From assembly GCF_014839805.1 (NCBI RefSeq), contig NC_051138.1, positions 12,274,983 to 12,338,982 of the forward strand: 64,000 nt of DNA, written 5' to 3'. Position 1 is the first letter of the stretch, and every line of letters starts with the position of its first letter. A program made the position numbers and the translations under genes. Positions 1-10,879 of the stretch are shown here, piece by piece. This DNA comes from Manduca sexta. Lineage: Eukaryota > Arthropoda > Insecta > Lepidoptera > Sphingidae. Below the pieces are notes generated by a model. That model was not told the DNA's origin and searched no databases. It was given only the letters and a program-made list of their open reading frames with translations.

Positions 1-36
1 ATTTCAAAACTGTATTCTGAATTCTGTTTAAGTTTT

Positions 37-155
37 AATTTATTTATTTATTTAAGGACCTCCAACGAAAGATACACGACATATAATAAAAACAATGTAG
101 TAGCATTTTTACAATTAGCAATGTGACGTGCTTCTTTAATTATAGGAGACCACAG
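37..155 (-). repeat. LINE 3'-end-like fragment with TTTA tail, copy 1
   Basis: The stretch opens with a (TTTA)n run, the expected antisense image of a TAAA-type retroposon tail. The following ~115 bp resemble the block at 55199-55320: both have a GGACC/GATCC-type start, CCAAC near the tail, and end in TAATTATAGG. Two copies with a tail-like end suggest a 5'-truncated non-LTR retrotransposon. No coding part remains, so the clade is not assigned. Confidence 0.45.
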
Positions 156-1215
156 CATGCAAATTTATATATTGGTACAGCGGCAAAAAAATATTTGTTA
201 TTAATATTATTTAGATATATAAGTAGGATATATTTTAAAGTATAGAGGTCGCATGATGATAATTCATAGCTGCTCAAGGGCGCTGGCAACCCTAATCTAA
301 AGCATTAATGGTAATAATCGTGTACGTTACCAACCTTGAAGAAAACTAAGATAAGAAAGAATAATAAGAACTTGCAGCAAATACGATATGAATACATAAT
401 TAAAGTAAGTATAACATGCTCTACCAAAAAAAAAAAAACAAATAAAAAGCCCTAAATTTCACCCATTACGTACAAATAAAACAAATCGATTCCACACTCG
501 TGTCTAATCCGTATTCGTAAAAAACAGACGTGTATCAACAAATTGGTACTCACTCAACACATCGATCAAATATCGCAAACGTTCCGTTTCACGTAACATT
601 TCGACGATACTTTATTTCGCTTGTGTGGACAATTTCATCTCAAATTGAAAATATGTACGCATACACTCAAAAGGTTATCTCTACTCCATTTTCCCGTTGT
701 TCTTTTTCGGATGTAACAAGTTTATTTGTAATACAGTAAGAAAGTTATTACAACTGAATTCGAGACAGTCGCCCGAGGAAACGAATTATTCCGAACGTAT
801 CCATGTTGTAACTTGTAAAGGGCGATATTTGATTTTTAGCAAAATGAAACGTGTGGAAGTCGCGACGCGATTCCGTTATGTTGTCTTCGAATGGGTTTTT
901 AGCACGTTTGTGTCTCGATAGATTTCACTTGCCCGCCGAACGTTTGAAGTAAATGGTTTTACACGTTCACATTCAGACCGTAAGTCCATTTTTGAGGTTT
1001 GAAAGATTCAATCTTTATTTTTCATTGGGTTCTTTGATTTTATTTTTAGTTAGTATTGTAATTTTTATGCATTCGATTGCTTTGAAAGATTTTTAGATAT
1101 TTTTGCAAGATTTTGATGTTCTTGCATATCGTTTGCCTACAAATAACGGGTCCAAATAACAGATCATTTACGAGATAATATTATATCATACCTGTATCTT
1201 CAATTATTGAATTCT
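156..1215. other. Unique AT-rich stretch, no gene seen
   Basis: No repeat of the other families is visible. Two short open frames on the plus strand (530-739 and 697-921) overlap each other, have no recognisable domain and look like chance frames. A 12-base A-run lies near 428. Nothing else supported. Confidence 0.5.
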
Positions 1216-1330
1216 ATTTGAATTTATTTATTTATTTAGCACTTGATATACATATGTATACAAGCGGACTTAATCCCGTCGGCATTCTTTACCAGTCAAT
1301 CTTAGGGTGGTGCGGAGATAATCATGGTAG
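1216..1330 (-). repeat. LINE 3'-end-like fragment (second TTTA-tailed type)
   Basis: It begins with TTTATTTATTTA and continues with sequence I recognise from memory as a common lepidopteran LINE end, including GCGGACTTAATCCC and ACCAGTCAATCTT. It differs from the 37-155 and 55199-55320 pair, so it is probably another LINE type. Its 5' limit is uncertain. Confidence 0.4.
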
Positions 1331-2319
1331 GTGCATGAAATGATTACTTGCTAATGCAATGTGCTCATTTACAGAAACTCTTACTAGAACCGACAGTCCA
1401 TGTTCTAATTTCAAATGCCGGACCGTTACGTACCCAACCTAAATCCTAAATCTAATAATCTGGATAAAAATACGGTGTTCAAGTTCAATTATAGAGTTAT
1501 TTTGACACTGCGTTACTAAATGGAACCACATACTTATCTACTTGGAAGTAACGCTTTATAATAAGTTACTTGAGCCGTAGATGTAACAAAAAAAGTGTAA
1601 GTTTTGAATAAAATAAATATTAATAAAAATTCATTTGATTTTCACACGCCCTCATGCCTCTACTAGTGCTCTAAGACAATTCGTCGCAGAGGCAATCATA
1701 CTTTGTCAGAAATACACCCGCGTGCACGCCATATTCGCATTAAAGTACAAACTGATCAAAAAATCAGAAAGCTAGAACCAGGATTTTTGATGAAATATTC
1801 GTTATTAATGGATTATATTTGGCACAATGTCAGCAAAGGTGGAAACAAGTATGAGGTTTCATTTCATAATGCAATGTCAAAAAGACGCTGTATAAGTTTT
1901 GTAGTCAAGGTTTTTATGCAGTCATCAGTGTCATGCTGCCAAGCAAAATGGAAGGTAAGAATAAGCAGTTATTGTGGCACATTTGATGATCAGTAATCCG
2001 CTTAATGCGACATAGAAGCTTTTGAATTATTGTTTAGAGGTCTAGAAGCTCCGTCTGTCTGTCGGTTATAATTTGTAAAAAGATCTACTGCCTATTATTG
2101 TTTGTATAAATATATTATAATTAGCCTGTACAGTAATACCGAACGTGGTCCAGCCAATGTCAAATTTCATCCAAATCCTTATAAGTTTATGCTTGACAAG
2201 ACAAACACCTTAACAAAATAGAATATTGATAACTTGTCACCTATAAACGATTCTTTATCCAACCCAGTAGAAGACAATTAGAATCATTGTCTAATTAGCT
2301 CGAACATGTATAATTCAAA
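1331..2319. other. Unique AT-rich stretch, no gene seen
   Basis: A 97-codon open frame (1703-1996) lies here without any domain signature or coding-like composition. I do not call it a gene. No repeats recognised. Confidence 0.45.
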
Positions 2320-2510
2320 CAACGGCGCGGCGTCGCAATGAAGCGTGAAGATATGAAATTTGTTTTTTAAACAAACGAGCTCCAAGCTCGCCCATTGTTT
2401 GCTCGGACGGAATTTCGCGGTCGCATCGCGCTGGGCCGGTCAAGAATACGAAGCATCGCGGGGATCGCCACTTGCGAGTATGATCGCCATACACGAGACC
2501 AGAGAACGTG
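2320..2510. other. GC-rich, CpG-containing island of unknown role
   Basis: This island stands out from the AT-rich surroundings. It includes GGCGCGGCGTCGC and a CGCGG-rich segment around 2415-2475. A plus-strand open frame (2360-2635) crosses it but shows no known domain. It may be conserved non-coding DNA or part of a missed exon; the sequence alone does not decide. Confidence 0.3.
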
Positions 2511-4136
2511 GAATATACAATTGCACAGTATTTTTTTTAAATATACGTGTAAGCTGTAAGTTGGTTATTAAAGATTACCTATTTGATTGTATCATTTTTA
2601 GTTGTCTAGCTTCCCGAAACGTACTAAACCTATAATGTAATGGATGCAGAGAGCACTCTGTGATAGCTTAACTGATAGATCGCTTGTAACAGGTTCGTCT
2701 GGCAATATTTTCTATCAATTACGTTTAAAACAGATAAGGGCACTGGTAAAAATTCTTTCCATTTTTTTTGTCTCATTTATGAGCTTGCCTATGTTAAGAT
2801 ATAAGAAATTACATGGAATATACCGCCGCGTAGCAGAAATACATTTAAACGTAATAAAAAAGGCTGGTCAACTCCACATGCTGTGTGTCACGGACGTGCA
2901 AAACCCGTGAGAAAATTAAACAACGACTACGCTTTCCATTTCTCTTGACTTTATGACGCCGACGCTCCCGTATGCAATACGTGTTAGGTGAACTCTTTAT
3001 AAGAATTATGTGGCGAGGAATGTGTCTCGGTTCTCGTGTTCTGAATCATCGATATATAGGTACTACGTACTAGATTTGGCGTTCCGAACATTCGCCGTGT
3101 TCAAATGAATTGAACTGCAATCCATTCAAACTGACTTTAGTATGGTCCATATTAACAGCTTGTGGTTGTGTACGGAGTGGCGCTCATGATATCGAATCTA
3201 AGTGTAAACCTGGATTTGAATAAAACATATTGTCAAATTAGTAAAATTATTTATTATTCGAGTGACTAAATAGGTTATAAAAGTGTCGTTTTGGTTGCTA
3301 TGTTCAGATTTTGAACAATATGGACGTTCGTGTCTATAAAAAAAGTCAATGTTTTGAATCTTATTGGCATACAATATAAGAATAATATAAATTATTAGGT
3401 CATACTTTTCTAGGAATTAAAGTATGACAACTTGAATGGCCGTGTAAGATTGATTTTGAGCGCGAATAAAATAAAAAAATCAACCTTCTTTAAGACGAGA
3501 GTTTTGATATTTTTACAAGGAATCGCGGTGCGCGGCCCTCATATCTTAGACTAATAGGTGTATATAAAGAAACACAAATACAATAATTGAGAATATGTAA
3601 ATTAAAAAAATAGTCAAAATGATTATTTGTTTGTTCGATTTTCGATAAAATTTTATTAAAAATTGACAAAGAAAAACAACAAAAGGGGGCACTGTTATGC
3701 TTGCGCCAATAAAAACTGAAAACAACGATCTAAAGAAATTAATATTTTTGAGAATAAAACCGGAGAATGTCAAGTTTATAGAGAGTTACAAATGCGGCAA
3801 CACAATGATTTCCATGGTGCGTTACGTCTCCGGGTTCGGCCATCAAATTTCTCTCTGCAAACACGCACTGATTCAGTTTCATCAAACACTCGATTGTTGT
3901 CAACATATATGTGTAGGTCAATTTATCGTGTGGTGGGTATTGTTTGTGTTTGCTTTACGTGCTGTGAGATCGTCTCTCCCATGTAAATCGAAGTTTTATA
4001 TTCTACAAAACAATACTTATAATTGAGAAGCCACGTCTGCCCACAATTAACAACATTTATTCACAAAACATTTTCATTTATAACTTTATTGTATTACAAT
4101 CCCTAAAAGGTTTGGCAATCGAACCATAGTTTGTAC
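2511..4136. other. Unique AT-rich stretch, no gene seen
   Basis: Open frames of 75-109 codons overlap on both strands (for example 3697-4026 plus and 3546-3773 minus). Mutually overlapping, domain-free frames are what chance gives. No repeat of the window's families is present. Confidence 0.45.
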
Positions 4137-4500
4137 AAAATATACTGAGCGGTTATGCTGGGGTCACCGTGCCTTACGGCCCGGCGTTGAGCCGCCCGGA
4201 TTTGATGACGACCTTCGGGTGACCGCCGGGCTGAGTCCCTAACCTATATACACGCACGGCATACCAACTAAAACTCCGCGGTGGCCGTCTTCGGCGCATT
4301 AGGGACGACAGTGGGCTTCCTCTGACTGAAATGTTTAAGTTTTCGTCCGCAGTCGTCCCTGCGCGGTGCCGCCTGTTGCGGCCCCTCTCCTATGGGGGGG
4401 CTCAGAAGCCCCCGCGTAACCGAAGGACGCTCTCGGCGTCAACGGCAGCATGAGGCCTACCTTCCACGCTGCCGTCCATCTCGGGGTTAATATTCTAGCT
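4137..4500. repeat. GC-rich interspersed fragment, probable degenerate retroelement piece
   Basis: Composition switches abruptly to GC-rich over ~360 bp and back. A plus-strand frame starting near 4152 reads mostly open but has several in-frame stops, with short peptides such as VTAGLSP and GIPTKTPRWPSSAH. This looks like an eroded non-LTR retrotransposon ORF or GC-rich UTR. There is no second copy here. The identity is inferred from composition and general resemblance only. Confidence 0.35.
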
Positions 4501-4667
4501 GCGAGATGTCTTCGGCTTTCACGTATTTCTTAATATTGATCTGCTTATATGCCAAAACAACCCCGGACTTGAAAATTTCTGTGAATTTTCGAATGTATAT
4601 CCCTCTAATAGTGTCAAGTTTACAGTTTTTCTGCATCCAAAGGATATTGCACAGACAGGTACTTGTT

Positions 4668-4992
4668 ATAATAATAGTAATAACAACACTGTATTATATA
4701 CTGTCCCACTGCTGGACACTGGCCACTGGCCTCCTTTACTACTGAGAGGCATTAGGCCTTAGTCTGCCACGCTGACCTAGTGCGGATTGGCAGACATTAT
4801 TACCCTCAAAATTCCTATAAAGAACTTCTCAGGTATGTAGGTTTCCTCACGATATTTTCCTTCACCGTTAAAGCAAGCGATAATTCACAAAGTACACTCA
4901 CATAACTTCAGAAAAGTCAGAGGTGCGTGTTCTTAGGTTTCGAACCTGCGGACATTCGTCTCAGCTGTTACACTCCAAACTAGGCTGTCGAC
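4668..4992 (-). mobile_element. tRNA-derived SINE, family B, copy 1
   Basis: Near-full-length copy on the minus strand. Read in that sense it has a tRNA-like head with a pol III A-box-like segment (AGCCTAGTTTGG) and a B box (GGTTCGAAACC), then a ~200 bp body ending in ATAATACAG and an ATT-rich tail. It is eroded compared with the 6971 and 38745 copies, including changes in the head. No target duplication was found. Confidence 0.8.
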
Positions 4993-5194
4993 TCTTATTA
5001 GTAAGTAAATAATATATTTACATAGTAGTTTATATAGAACTAAATCATCACGCACCATTACTCGTATTCGGCCAACCGAGTTATTGCAATTAGCTCGATT
5101 CAATGAAATATAACAATCTACTGTTGCATAATGTATTGAATATCACAATTATAATTTAATTACAAACCGGCACTATGATTAAACGAACGTGTCA

Positions 5195-5262
5195 ACGTCA
5201 ATGGCTCATCGGCACCATGCGTGGTATAAAACCGGTGAGGACCTGGATTTGATTTCCAGGTG
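5195..5262 (+). repeat. tRNA-like relic (possible SINE head)
   Basis: TGGCTCATCGG resembles a pol III A box. About 40 bases on, a T-arm-like hairpin has stem ACCTGGA/TCCAGGT and a 7-base loop TTTGATT. The flanks do not form an acceptor stem, so this is not a working tRNA gene. It may be the worn head of a SINE whose body is not recognisable. Confidence 0.3.
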
Positions 5263-6696
5263 AAAAATGTGTGAGTTGTTTTTAATTTATGGCGATCAAT
5301 ATTGTGATATGTTATCAAATATGAAACTCAAAAATATACTTATTAATTACATATTGAAATTATTATAAAAGAAAATTATACGCGTGCCTTGTCATCTAAA
5401 ACGTCATAGTTTGCATGGCGTTTGGTGATGTGCGCGTAACGAATAACATAATGAAATTTGGTCTATTTTAATAGCAATATTTATTTTAATCACGGATACA
5501 CAATAGTATGCGATTACCACTAAGACATTGCCAAAGGTTGCCAGTAATGTATTGGCATATTGACATATTCGAAGAGATCAAATGTATTTTTAGTGGGTAT
5601 TCGAATGTGTTACTATAGATACCTACTTATGTAAGTATATTAAGAAGTATAACAATACTTTTCAAAATGTTTTTTTAGGTATGTTACCGGCGATTACGAT
5701 TATAGTGTTATCTTTGTCCCCCCAATCACGATGCGAACAGACATATTTTTGCCGTGGTATTAGCGTACGTTACGTCTCTGTCTACCTCTTGGGATTAAGA
5801 TAACTGAAATTACAGGCATAATACAAACAACATAACATAAAACTTCTGTACATCTTCATAAACATTCGAGCGGAAAATTAACTTTGACATGTGGAATTAA
5901 TCGGCGGGGGAAGCTCCGAAATGAATGTTCGCGCTGTGACAACATTTACGACACGCACGTCTGTTTGATATCGATTAATTATATCGATTCTTTCAAAGTG
6001 GGCTTGTTTTTCGCTCATGAAACCGATTATAATTATTACATGTAAAATAATTAATAAAATATGTTACTCGCAGGTGTACAAAGCACTGATAAAGGATAAG
6101 TAAATTTGTTTTGCGAATTAACATGTGACATTGATTTGGGTTAGACGTCTGGCGAAATTGTCGCAAAATCCTTGGTTACGTAAAAAGTCTAACGAGTTGA
6201 TTAATTTAAAAGCTTTTAGTCCATTTAATTGATGCGATAGCGTACAAATCGGTTCTGACCGATACCATAAACGTTCTCAATTCACAATCGGATGCGCGGG
6301 TCGTTTGGGAATATCGATTCGCATCTGACAGGTAATTCCAGCTATCGAACACCGGATTAATTGGAGACAGTATCTTCTTATGAGGCATTAATGCCATTTT
6401 TATTACACACACTGACAGTGTAATACTCTTGTTTGCGACAAGGGCGAATGTCCAATCATTTTCAATATTCCGGGAACGGTTAATGAACGGGATATTGCTT
6501 TTATAATTTCTAGTTTTGTTTTTATAATCCTGTACGTAATTTTTTTTTTGTGAATTCATATTTATAATATGTAGTTGCTTGTATGAGGTTTAATTTATCT
6601 GGGTATACGAATACTATGTATATTAGTTTTTACGGGAGAGCCGGCTCGAATTAGTTATAATTTTCACTTGGTATTCTTCATTGAAATAAACTATTT
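5263..6696. other. Unique AT-rich stretch, no gene seen
   Basis: The longest frame in the window (6206-6559, minus, 117 codons) is here. It is rich in Asn, Lys, Ser and Ile as expected from AT-rich non-coding DNA and has no recognised domain. ATATCGATT occurs twice at 5969-5990 around a TAATTA core, which could bind homeodomain or Onecut-type factors. Confidence 0.45.
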
Positions 6697-6858
6697 TACG
6701 AATTTTATCGCGGTTATTTATATAATAATTTTTTCCCGAAGTTTTGAAGACTTTACAGTCTTCATGATAATTGACTAAATTGTTAGTCATAACTCATACG
6801 AAAAGTCAAAGTTACGATATCTACCTACATTTAACAATTACATATTTTTTATAAACCA
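6697..6858 (-). mobile_element. Penelope-like element 3' UTR fragment
   Basis: On the minus strand this matches the 3' UTR of the Penelope-like copies at 50.8-52.1 kb. It keeps the GTAGGTAGATATCGTAAC block, the stem GAAGACT-GTAA-AGTCTTC, and the ATAAAACCGCGATAAAAT-like terminal part. A block around the AACACCTCAG segment is replaced or lost. No coding sequence remains. Confidence 0.6.
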
Positions 6859-6916
6859 ATATTGGCATCTAAAATATAGGTTTATGAGACAATTTCACGC
6901 ATAGATTTAGAATGTA

Positions 6917-6960
6917 GGACGTATTATACGTGTGTAATTTCACACACATATAATACGTCC
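6917..6960. repeat. 19 bp hairpin next to a SINE
   Basis: Arms of 19 bases (one mismatch) flank a 6-base loop AATTTC; each arm holds GGACGTATTATA or its complement. It ends 10 bases before the SINE B copy that follows. The loop is too short for a typical microRNA precursor. A secondary-structure relic or template-switch product is more likely. Confidence 0.5.
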
Positions 6961-6970
6961 ATACGTCTAG

Positions 6971-7299
6971 AGCGGCGATAGCCTAGTTGGGTGTGGAACG
7001 GACTGCCAAGACCAATGTCCGCAGGTTCAAATCCCAAGGGTACACACCTCGTGACTTTTCTATAATCATGTGTGTATTCTTTGTGAATTTATCGTTCACT
7101 TTAACGGTGAAGGAAAACATCTTCAGGAAACCTGCACATCTGAGAAGTTCTCTATAGTAATTTCGAAGGTGTATGAAGTCTATCAATCCGCACTAGGCCA
7201 GCGTGGTGGACTAAGGCCTAATCCCTCTCAGTAGTAGAGGAGGCCCGTGCTCAGCAGTGGGCAAGTATATAATACAGGGCTGATATTATTATTATTAGT
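6971..7299 (+). mobile_element. tRNA-derived SINE, family B, full-length copy
   Basis: This is the best full-length example in plus orientation. It has the head AGCGGCGATAGCCTAGTTGG (A box within), a B box GGTTCAAATCCC at about 7023-7034, and a body through GGTGGACTAAGGCCTAAT and TATAATACAGGGCTGATATT, ending in a short ATT repeat. The layout fits pol III transcription from internal promoters and LINE-dependent mobilisation, which is general SINE knowledge. It resembles the Metulj SINEs of butterflies as I recall them; not checked. Confidence 0.88.
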
Positions 7300-7928
7300 A
7301 TACAAAATGACCTAATTAATTTTCTTCATATAAAAATATATTTATATGGATATATTATATATGTATGTATCGTATATATGTACGTATGTATGTAGGGATA
7401 TATTATGTGCTTTGTATATTTTGATTTGTTTTCTATCTTCCTTTGATTAATTAGTAACTAATATGTACGCCATAAACTATGCTTATTCGCTACTCCTATT
7501 ATCCCCATCCTGTGGTTATTTATAAGAGATTATCTCGAGCGAAAGCATCGCGAATTGTATTTACCTCTCTGCCTTTATCATGTCAATTACAGTATCTTTT
7601 GGTCTACTATAAATTTATGAATAAAAATGTATATTACAACAGAACTTGTAGCCAACGGCGGCATTCGAAACATTCGAATTAAACATCATCTCGGTCGGAA
7701 TGAATCGAACGAATAAAAGTGTGTACCTATATTATTTTTGAGACGTTGAGCGGGAAGCGGAGGCATGGATCGATTCGTGTATGCCGAGTAATTGCAATTA
7801 TGAACGCCGTCTGGGCTTACACAATTAATATACGGATGTTAATGCTTTACAATTTAATATATATGCTTTTCTGAAAGTTGTATCATCTTAATACATATAG
7901 TTATTTGTGTATGCTAACCATAAAATAT
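7300..7928. other. Unique stretch with ATGT-rich microsatellite
   Basis: Interrupted ATGT/TATA repeats occupy 7355-7397. Around 7760-7793 is a GC-richer motif, with a relative at 8234-8263. The 67-codon frame at 7479-7682 has no domain and is not called. Confidence 0.45.
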
Positions 7929-8020
7929 GTGTGGTGGACTAAGGCCTAAACTGCCTTAGTAGTTAAGCAGTCGGTCAGCAAGAAAATGGTATTTTATATA
8001 GCGTCAGTATTATTATTGTA
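7929..8020 (+). mobile_element. SINE B, 3'-end fragment
   Basis: Only the last ~90 bp of the family remain: GTGGTGGACTAAGGCCTAA, a diverged middle, and GCGTCAGTATTATTATTG as the tail. The head is absent, so this is a 5'-truncated or decayed copy. Confidence 0.6.
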
Positions 8021-8397
8021 TTAAGTATTTTGTTTGATTATAGTAAGAAAATTGAACAATAGTTATATGTTCTATCGATTTTAATTACAGGACGTTATTA
8101 AATTTGTTTTGTTTCACTTAAACAATGGACGGACAATAAGTCATCACTACGAGCCTACGCACTAACGAGATGTCGACACATCGATAAGCCCCTGACTATT
8201 CATATCGCGGGGATGCGACTCGGCAGGTCGAGCGAGGTGGATCAATTCGGGTATACCGCATAACGTCCGGTTATCGAGACGGGCTTAATTGCGAATCGAA
8301 TTGTCCCCGCGTCACTTCACTACGCTGTCAATAGCGTTCGATGGTTTAGCATTTTGATGGCCAAAAATTACAAAACATAGACACGTATACTTTAAGC
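8021..8397. other. Unique stretch with CpG-containing island
   Basis: 8120-8345 is richer in GC and higher in complexity than its flanks, with several CG-containing words. It has no open frame of note and matches no repeat family here. It could be a regulatory element; this is composition-based inference. Confidence 0.3.
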
Positions 8398-8628
8398 CTA
8401 CATCCTCGAAAGGCTAACAGAGGTGTAACCATGCTACACACTTTGCTCCACGTTAGTTCCGTCCCATGATGTGATAGGGGCGAGCTTTTCGCCATATTCT
8501 GTACAAATTTCTGACTCCGGGCTAATAGGGCAGAAAAACTCGAATATCTCTGGCGAACCCGAAATTTGGACCTGGGACCTCTGAGTGTTGTCGTACTACG
8601 TAAACTGAATATAACTACACCATCTAAC
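8398..8628 (-). mobile_element. tRNA-derived SINE, family C, eroded copy
   Basis: Antisense copy matching the better-kept ones at 43.5 and 57.7 kb. Shared blocks include CGTCCCATGATGTGATAGGG, GACTCCGGGCTAATA and GCAGAAAAACTCGAATATC. The tRNA-like head has decayed: the B-box region reads GGACCTGGGACCTCTGAG and the A-box end is barely recognisable. It lies 32 bp from a SINE D in the same orientation. Confidence 0.75.
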
Positions 8629-8660
8629 CAGTTGAAAAAATACAGCGTAATTAAATAAAC

Positions 8661-9009
8661 TCCCTCCTACCTGAATTTCGGCCACGGAGGACAATCTTAA
8701 TGGAGATATTATAGTGCACTAGTGTATGCAATATTCAGGTGCACTCTCTGTTCCTTCACTCTCACAGACCAGCGAGACGGCAATCCGATATGACCGGAGA
8801 TAGTTTAAGCGCAGGACAAACGGTCTTACGTGCTGTCAAAGGCAAGCGGGTATCACACTGCCCACATCCTAACTCTGAACTCTGAGTAATTTTTAAGATA
8901 GAAAAATCTAGTAACAGTTTTGTAGCCCGACCCGGGCTTTCAACACGGGACCTCAGCGCAATAGATGTATTGGTACCGAGTACTCGATTAAACTACGGTA
9001 TCGGGGCAG
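8661..9009 (-). mobile_element. tRNA-derived SINE, family D, copy 1
   Basis: Antisense copy with body blocks GAATTTCGGCCACGG, GTGCACTCTCTGTTCCTTCA and GCGCAGGACAAACGGTCTTA, then a head containing a diverged B box (CCCGACCCGGGCTTTCAA) and GGTATCGGGGCAG at the 5' end. It is nearly full length but more diverged than the 27272 copy. Confidence 0.75.
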
Positions 9010-9540
9010 AGAAAGACTCATCATTAATATGTTCAACGTTACTGGAGAGTAAAGTATTATGACATAAGACAAAAGAGATAGTTGTCAAAAGTTATATTTT
9101 ATTCACGAAAGGAAAAAAATAATAATTTAAACAAAGAACGTCTATTACGTGATTATACGTACGTTTTACGTTTCGATACTGCATACCCTTTCAGGCAATG
9201 GAATCTATCGTCACACAACAGAGAGACGACATGCGTATCAATATTATTTATTAACTAGTATTTACAAAGCTGCAGCACCCATCGTTGTAATGACACGTCC
9301 TTCCGTCCGTCCATCCTTTAATTAAAAGCATCGTCGCTCACTACCCACGGGGTGTTTACGTCGGCTTGGCGTGCCATATCGTACATTCAATTCATGTTAA
9401 AATCGATGATATATCTAGCTACACGGAATGAAACCGGTACGTCGAATTCAAAACCTAAAACCAACTCGATACGCCAAAACGAACATATAGGATCGAACCC
9501 GCGAACTGAAATCAATGAAAATATCAAATTAATCCAATTT
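9010..9540. other. Unique stretch, no gene seen
   Basis: AT-rich, with a TCCGTCCGTCC run near 9301. A 69-codon frame at 9352-9561 runs into the neighbouring retroposon and is not a gene. Confidence 0.4.
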
Positions 9541-9851
9541 TGTTTTTATTGCTTTGAATGACGAGACGTGCTTGCCGTTCGCCTGATGGTAAGCGATACG
9601 ACCACCCATAAACAGTAGAGGCACCATCCAACAACTTGAATTACAAAGTATTGTTTGGTATTCCATTGCGCTCGTAATCCTGAGACATGGGATGTTAAGT
9701 GTCATTATGTCCAGTAATTACGCTGACTGCAATGTCCTTCAAACCGGAATACTACAGTGACTAGACACTGCTGCTTGGCTGCGGAAATAGACATTGCGGT
9801 GGTACCTACTCGGGCGGACTCTCAGTTATGGGAGACCTACCACCAGGTAAA
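9541..9851 (-). mobile_element. LINE-3'-end-like retroposon, family E, full copy
   Basis: On the minus strand the unit runs from a CTGGTGGTAGG-type start, through GAGTCCGCC, GGTACCACCGCAATG and CCGGTTTGAAGGACATTG, to CATCAGGCGAACGGCAAGC and an A-rich tail, seen here as TTTTTATT. An A-rich 3' end and variable 5' truncation among copies indicate LINE-type retroposition. It resembles abundant silkworm and other lepidopteran LINE or SINE 3' ends as I recall them. No protein frame is present. Confidence 0.78.
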
Positions 9852-10879
9852 ATTACTATTGATTTAGCAGAAATCGGCTTGTATAACACAGTCAGTATAG
9901 TTTTAGTTCGAATTGAAATTTAATCCAGTTGTACTTGTAGGGTTTATCTAGTTAACAACTCCCAGCTCTGTTAATAGTATATGCTGTACGCAAGGGACTG
10001 TTCATGCGATTTTAGAACTAATGTCCAAATAGTTTTTAAGATCAATGTCCAAAAGTTGCAACTGTAGGAAAAGATAAGACTCATGTTGGTATTAAGGTGC
10101 CGATACGAACTGTCAGAATATAAATAGGTAAAGGGTCGTTTACATAACAGTTTCTTGTAGGATAGAATCCATAATATTCCAAAATAATCTTAAAACTATT
10201 AAACATGTCATGCGATCCACATTTAATATATTTTAGATGACATTTGTAATTCGAGAAAGTAAAGGAAATCAACTTATATATCAAAGAAGTCACTATAATA
10301 TTGTGTGCCTTTTTATATATATTCTAAAAATGTTTCATTCTTAATATTTTTATCCTAAGAGTGATAATAATGCTCAAGTGTAGAAACTCTTAGAACGCTT
10401 CAACCAATGCAATTAAGTGCGATATATTTCAGTGGATTAGCAGCACAGTACACATCTTTCTCCAGGGATATGTCTTGTATTAACGGATAAAACTAGGGTT
10501 GCCACGTTCAAATAATCATTTCCGAGAAAAAGTTTTTATATGAAAATTATATTTACGCATCGTTTATTTATTCTAATTTAAAATGGAAGTAATTTTAAAG
10601 TAAACTTTGTTATTTATATTGCTTTTTATGATAGTAATTATCTTTGGTACGGAAGCTGTGATGATGAAAGGAAATTTCTAGGAACAGCTCTTCATTAATT
10701 ATGTACTGTGAAATATACTCGTACGTTTATTCGGAATATAATAATTATATTTAATGTGATATTTTATAATTAACGAATAAATTTAAAACATAATTAACTT
10801 TTGAGTTTGCAGTTGGAAATGTAATAAGGAAAATGGTAATTTAGCACATGACGTCCGATTGATTTGATGAACCAAATAG
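9852..10879. other. Unique AT-rich stretch, no gene seen
   Basis: A 70-codon minus frame at 10081-10293 lacks any domain. No repeat recognised. Confidence 0.45.

Noticed and set aside
3697..4026. 109-codon plus frame overlapped by minus and plus frames in other phases
   Set aside because: Mutually overlapping frames without domains are typical of chance.
6206..6559. Longest open frame in the window, 117 codons on the minus strand
   Set aside because: Composition is that of translated AT-rich DNA, no domain or motif is recognisable, and no splice or promoter context supports it.
6978..7040. SINE B heads as functional tRNA genes
   Set aside because: A and B boxes are present, but no cloverleaf with an acceptor stem forms and the sequence continues into the SINE body.
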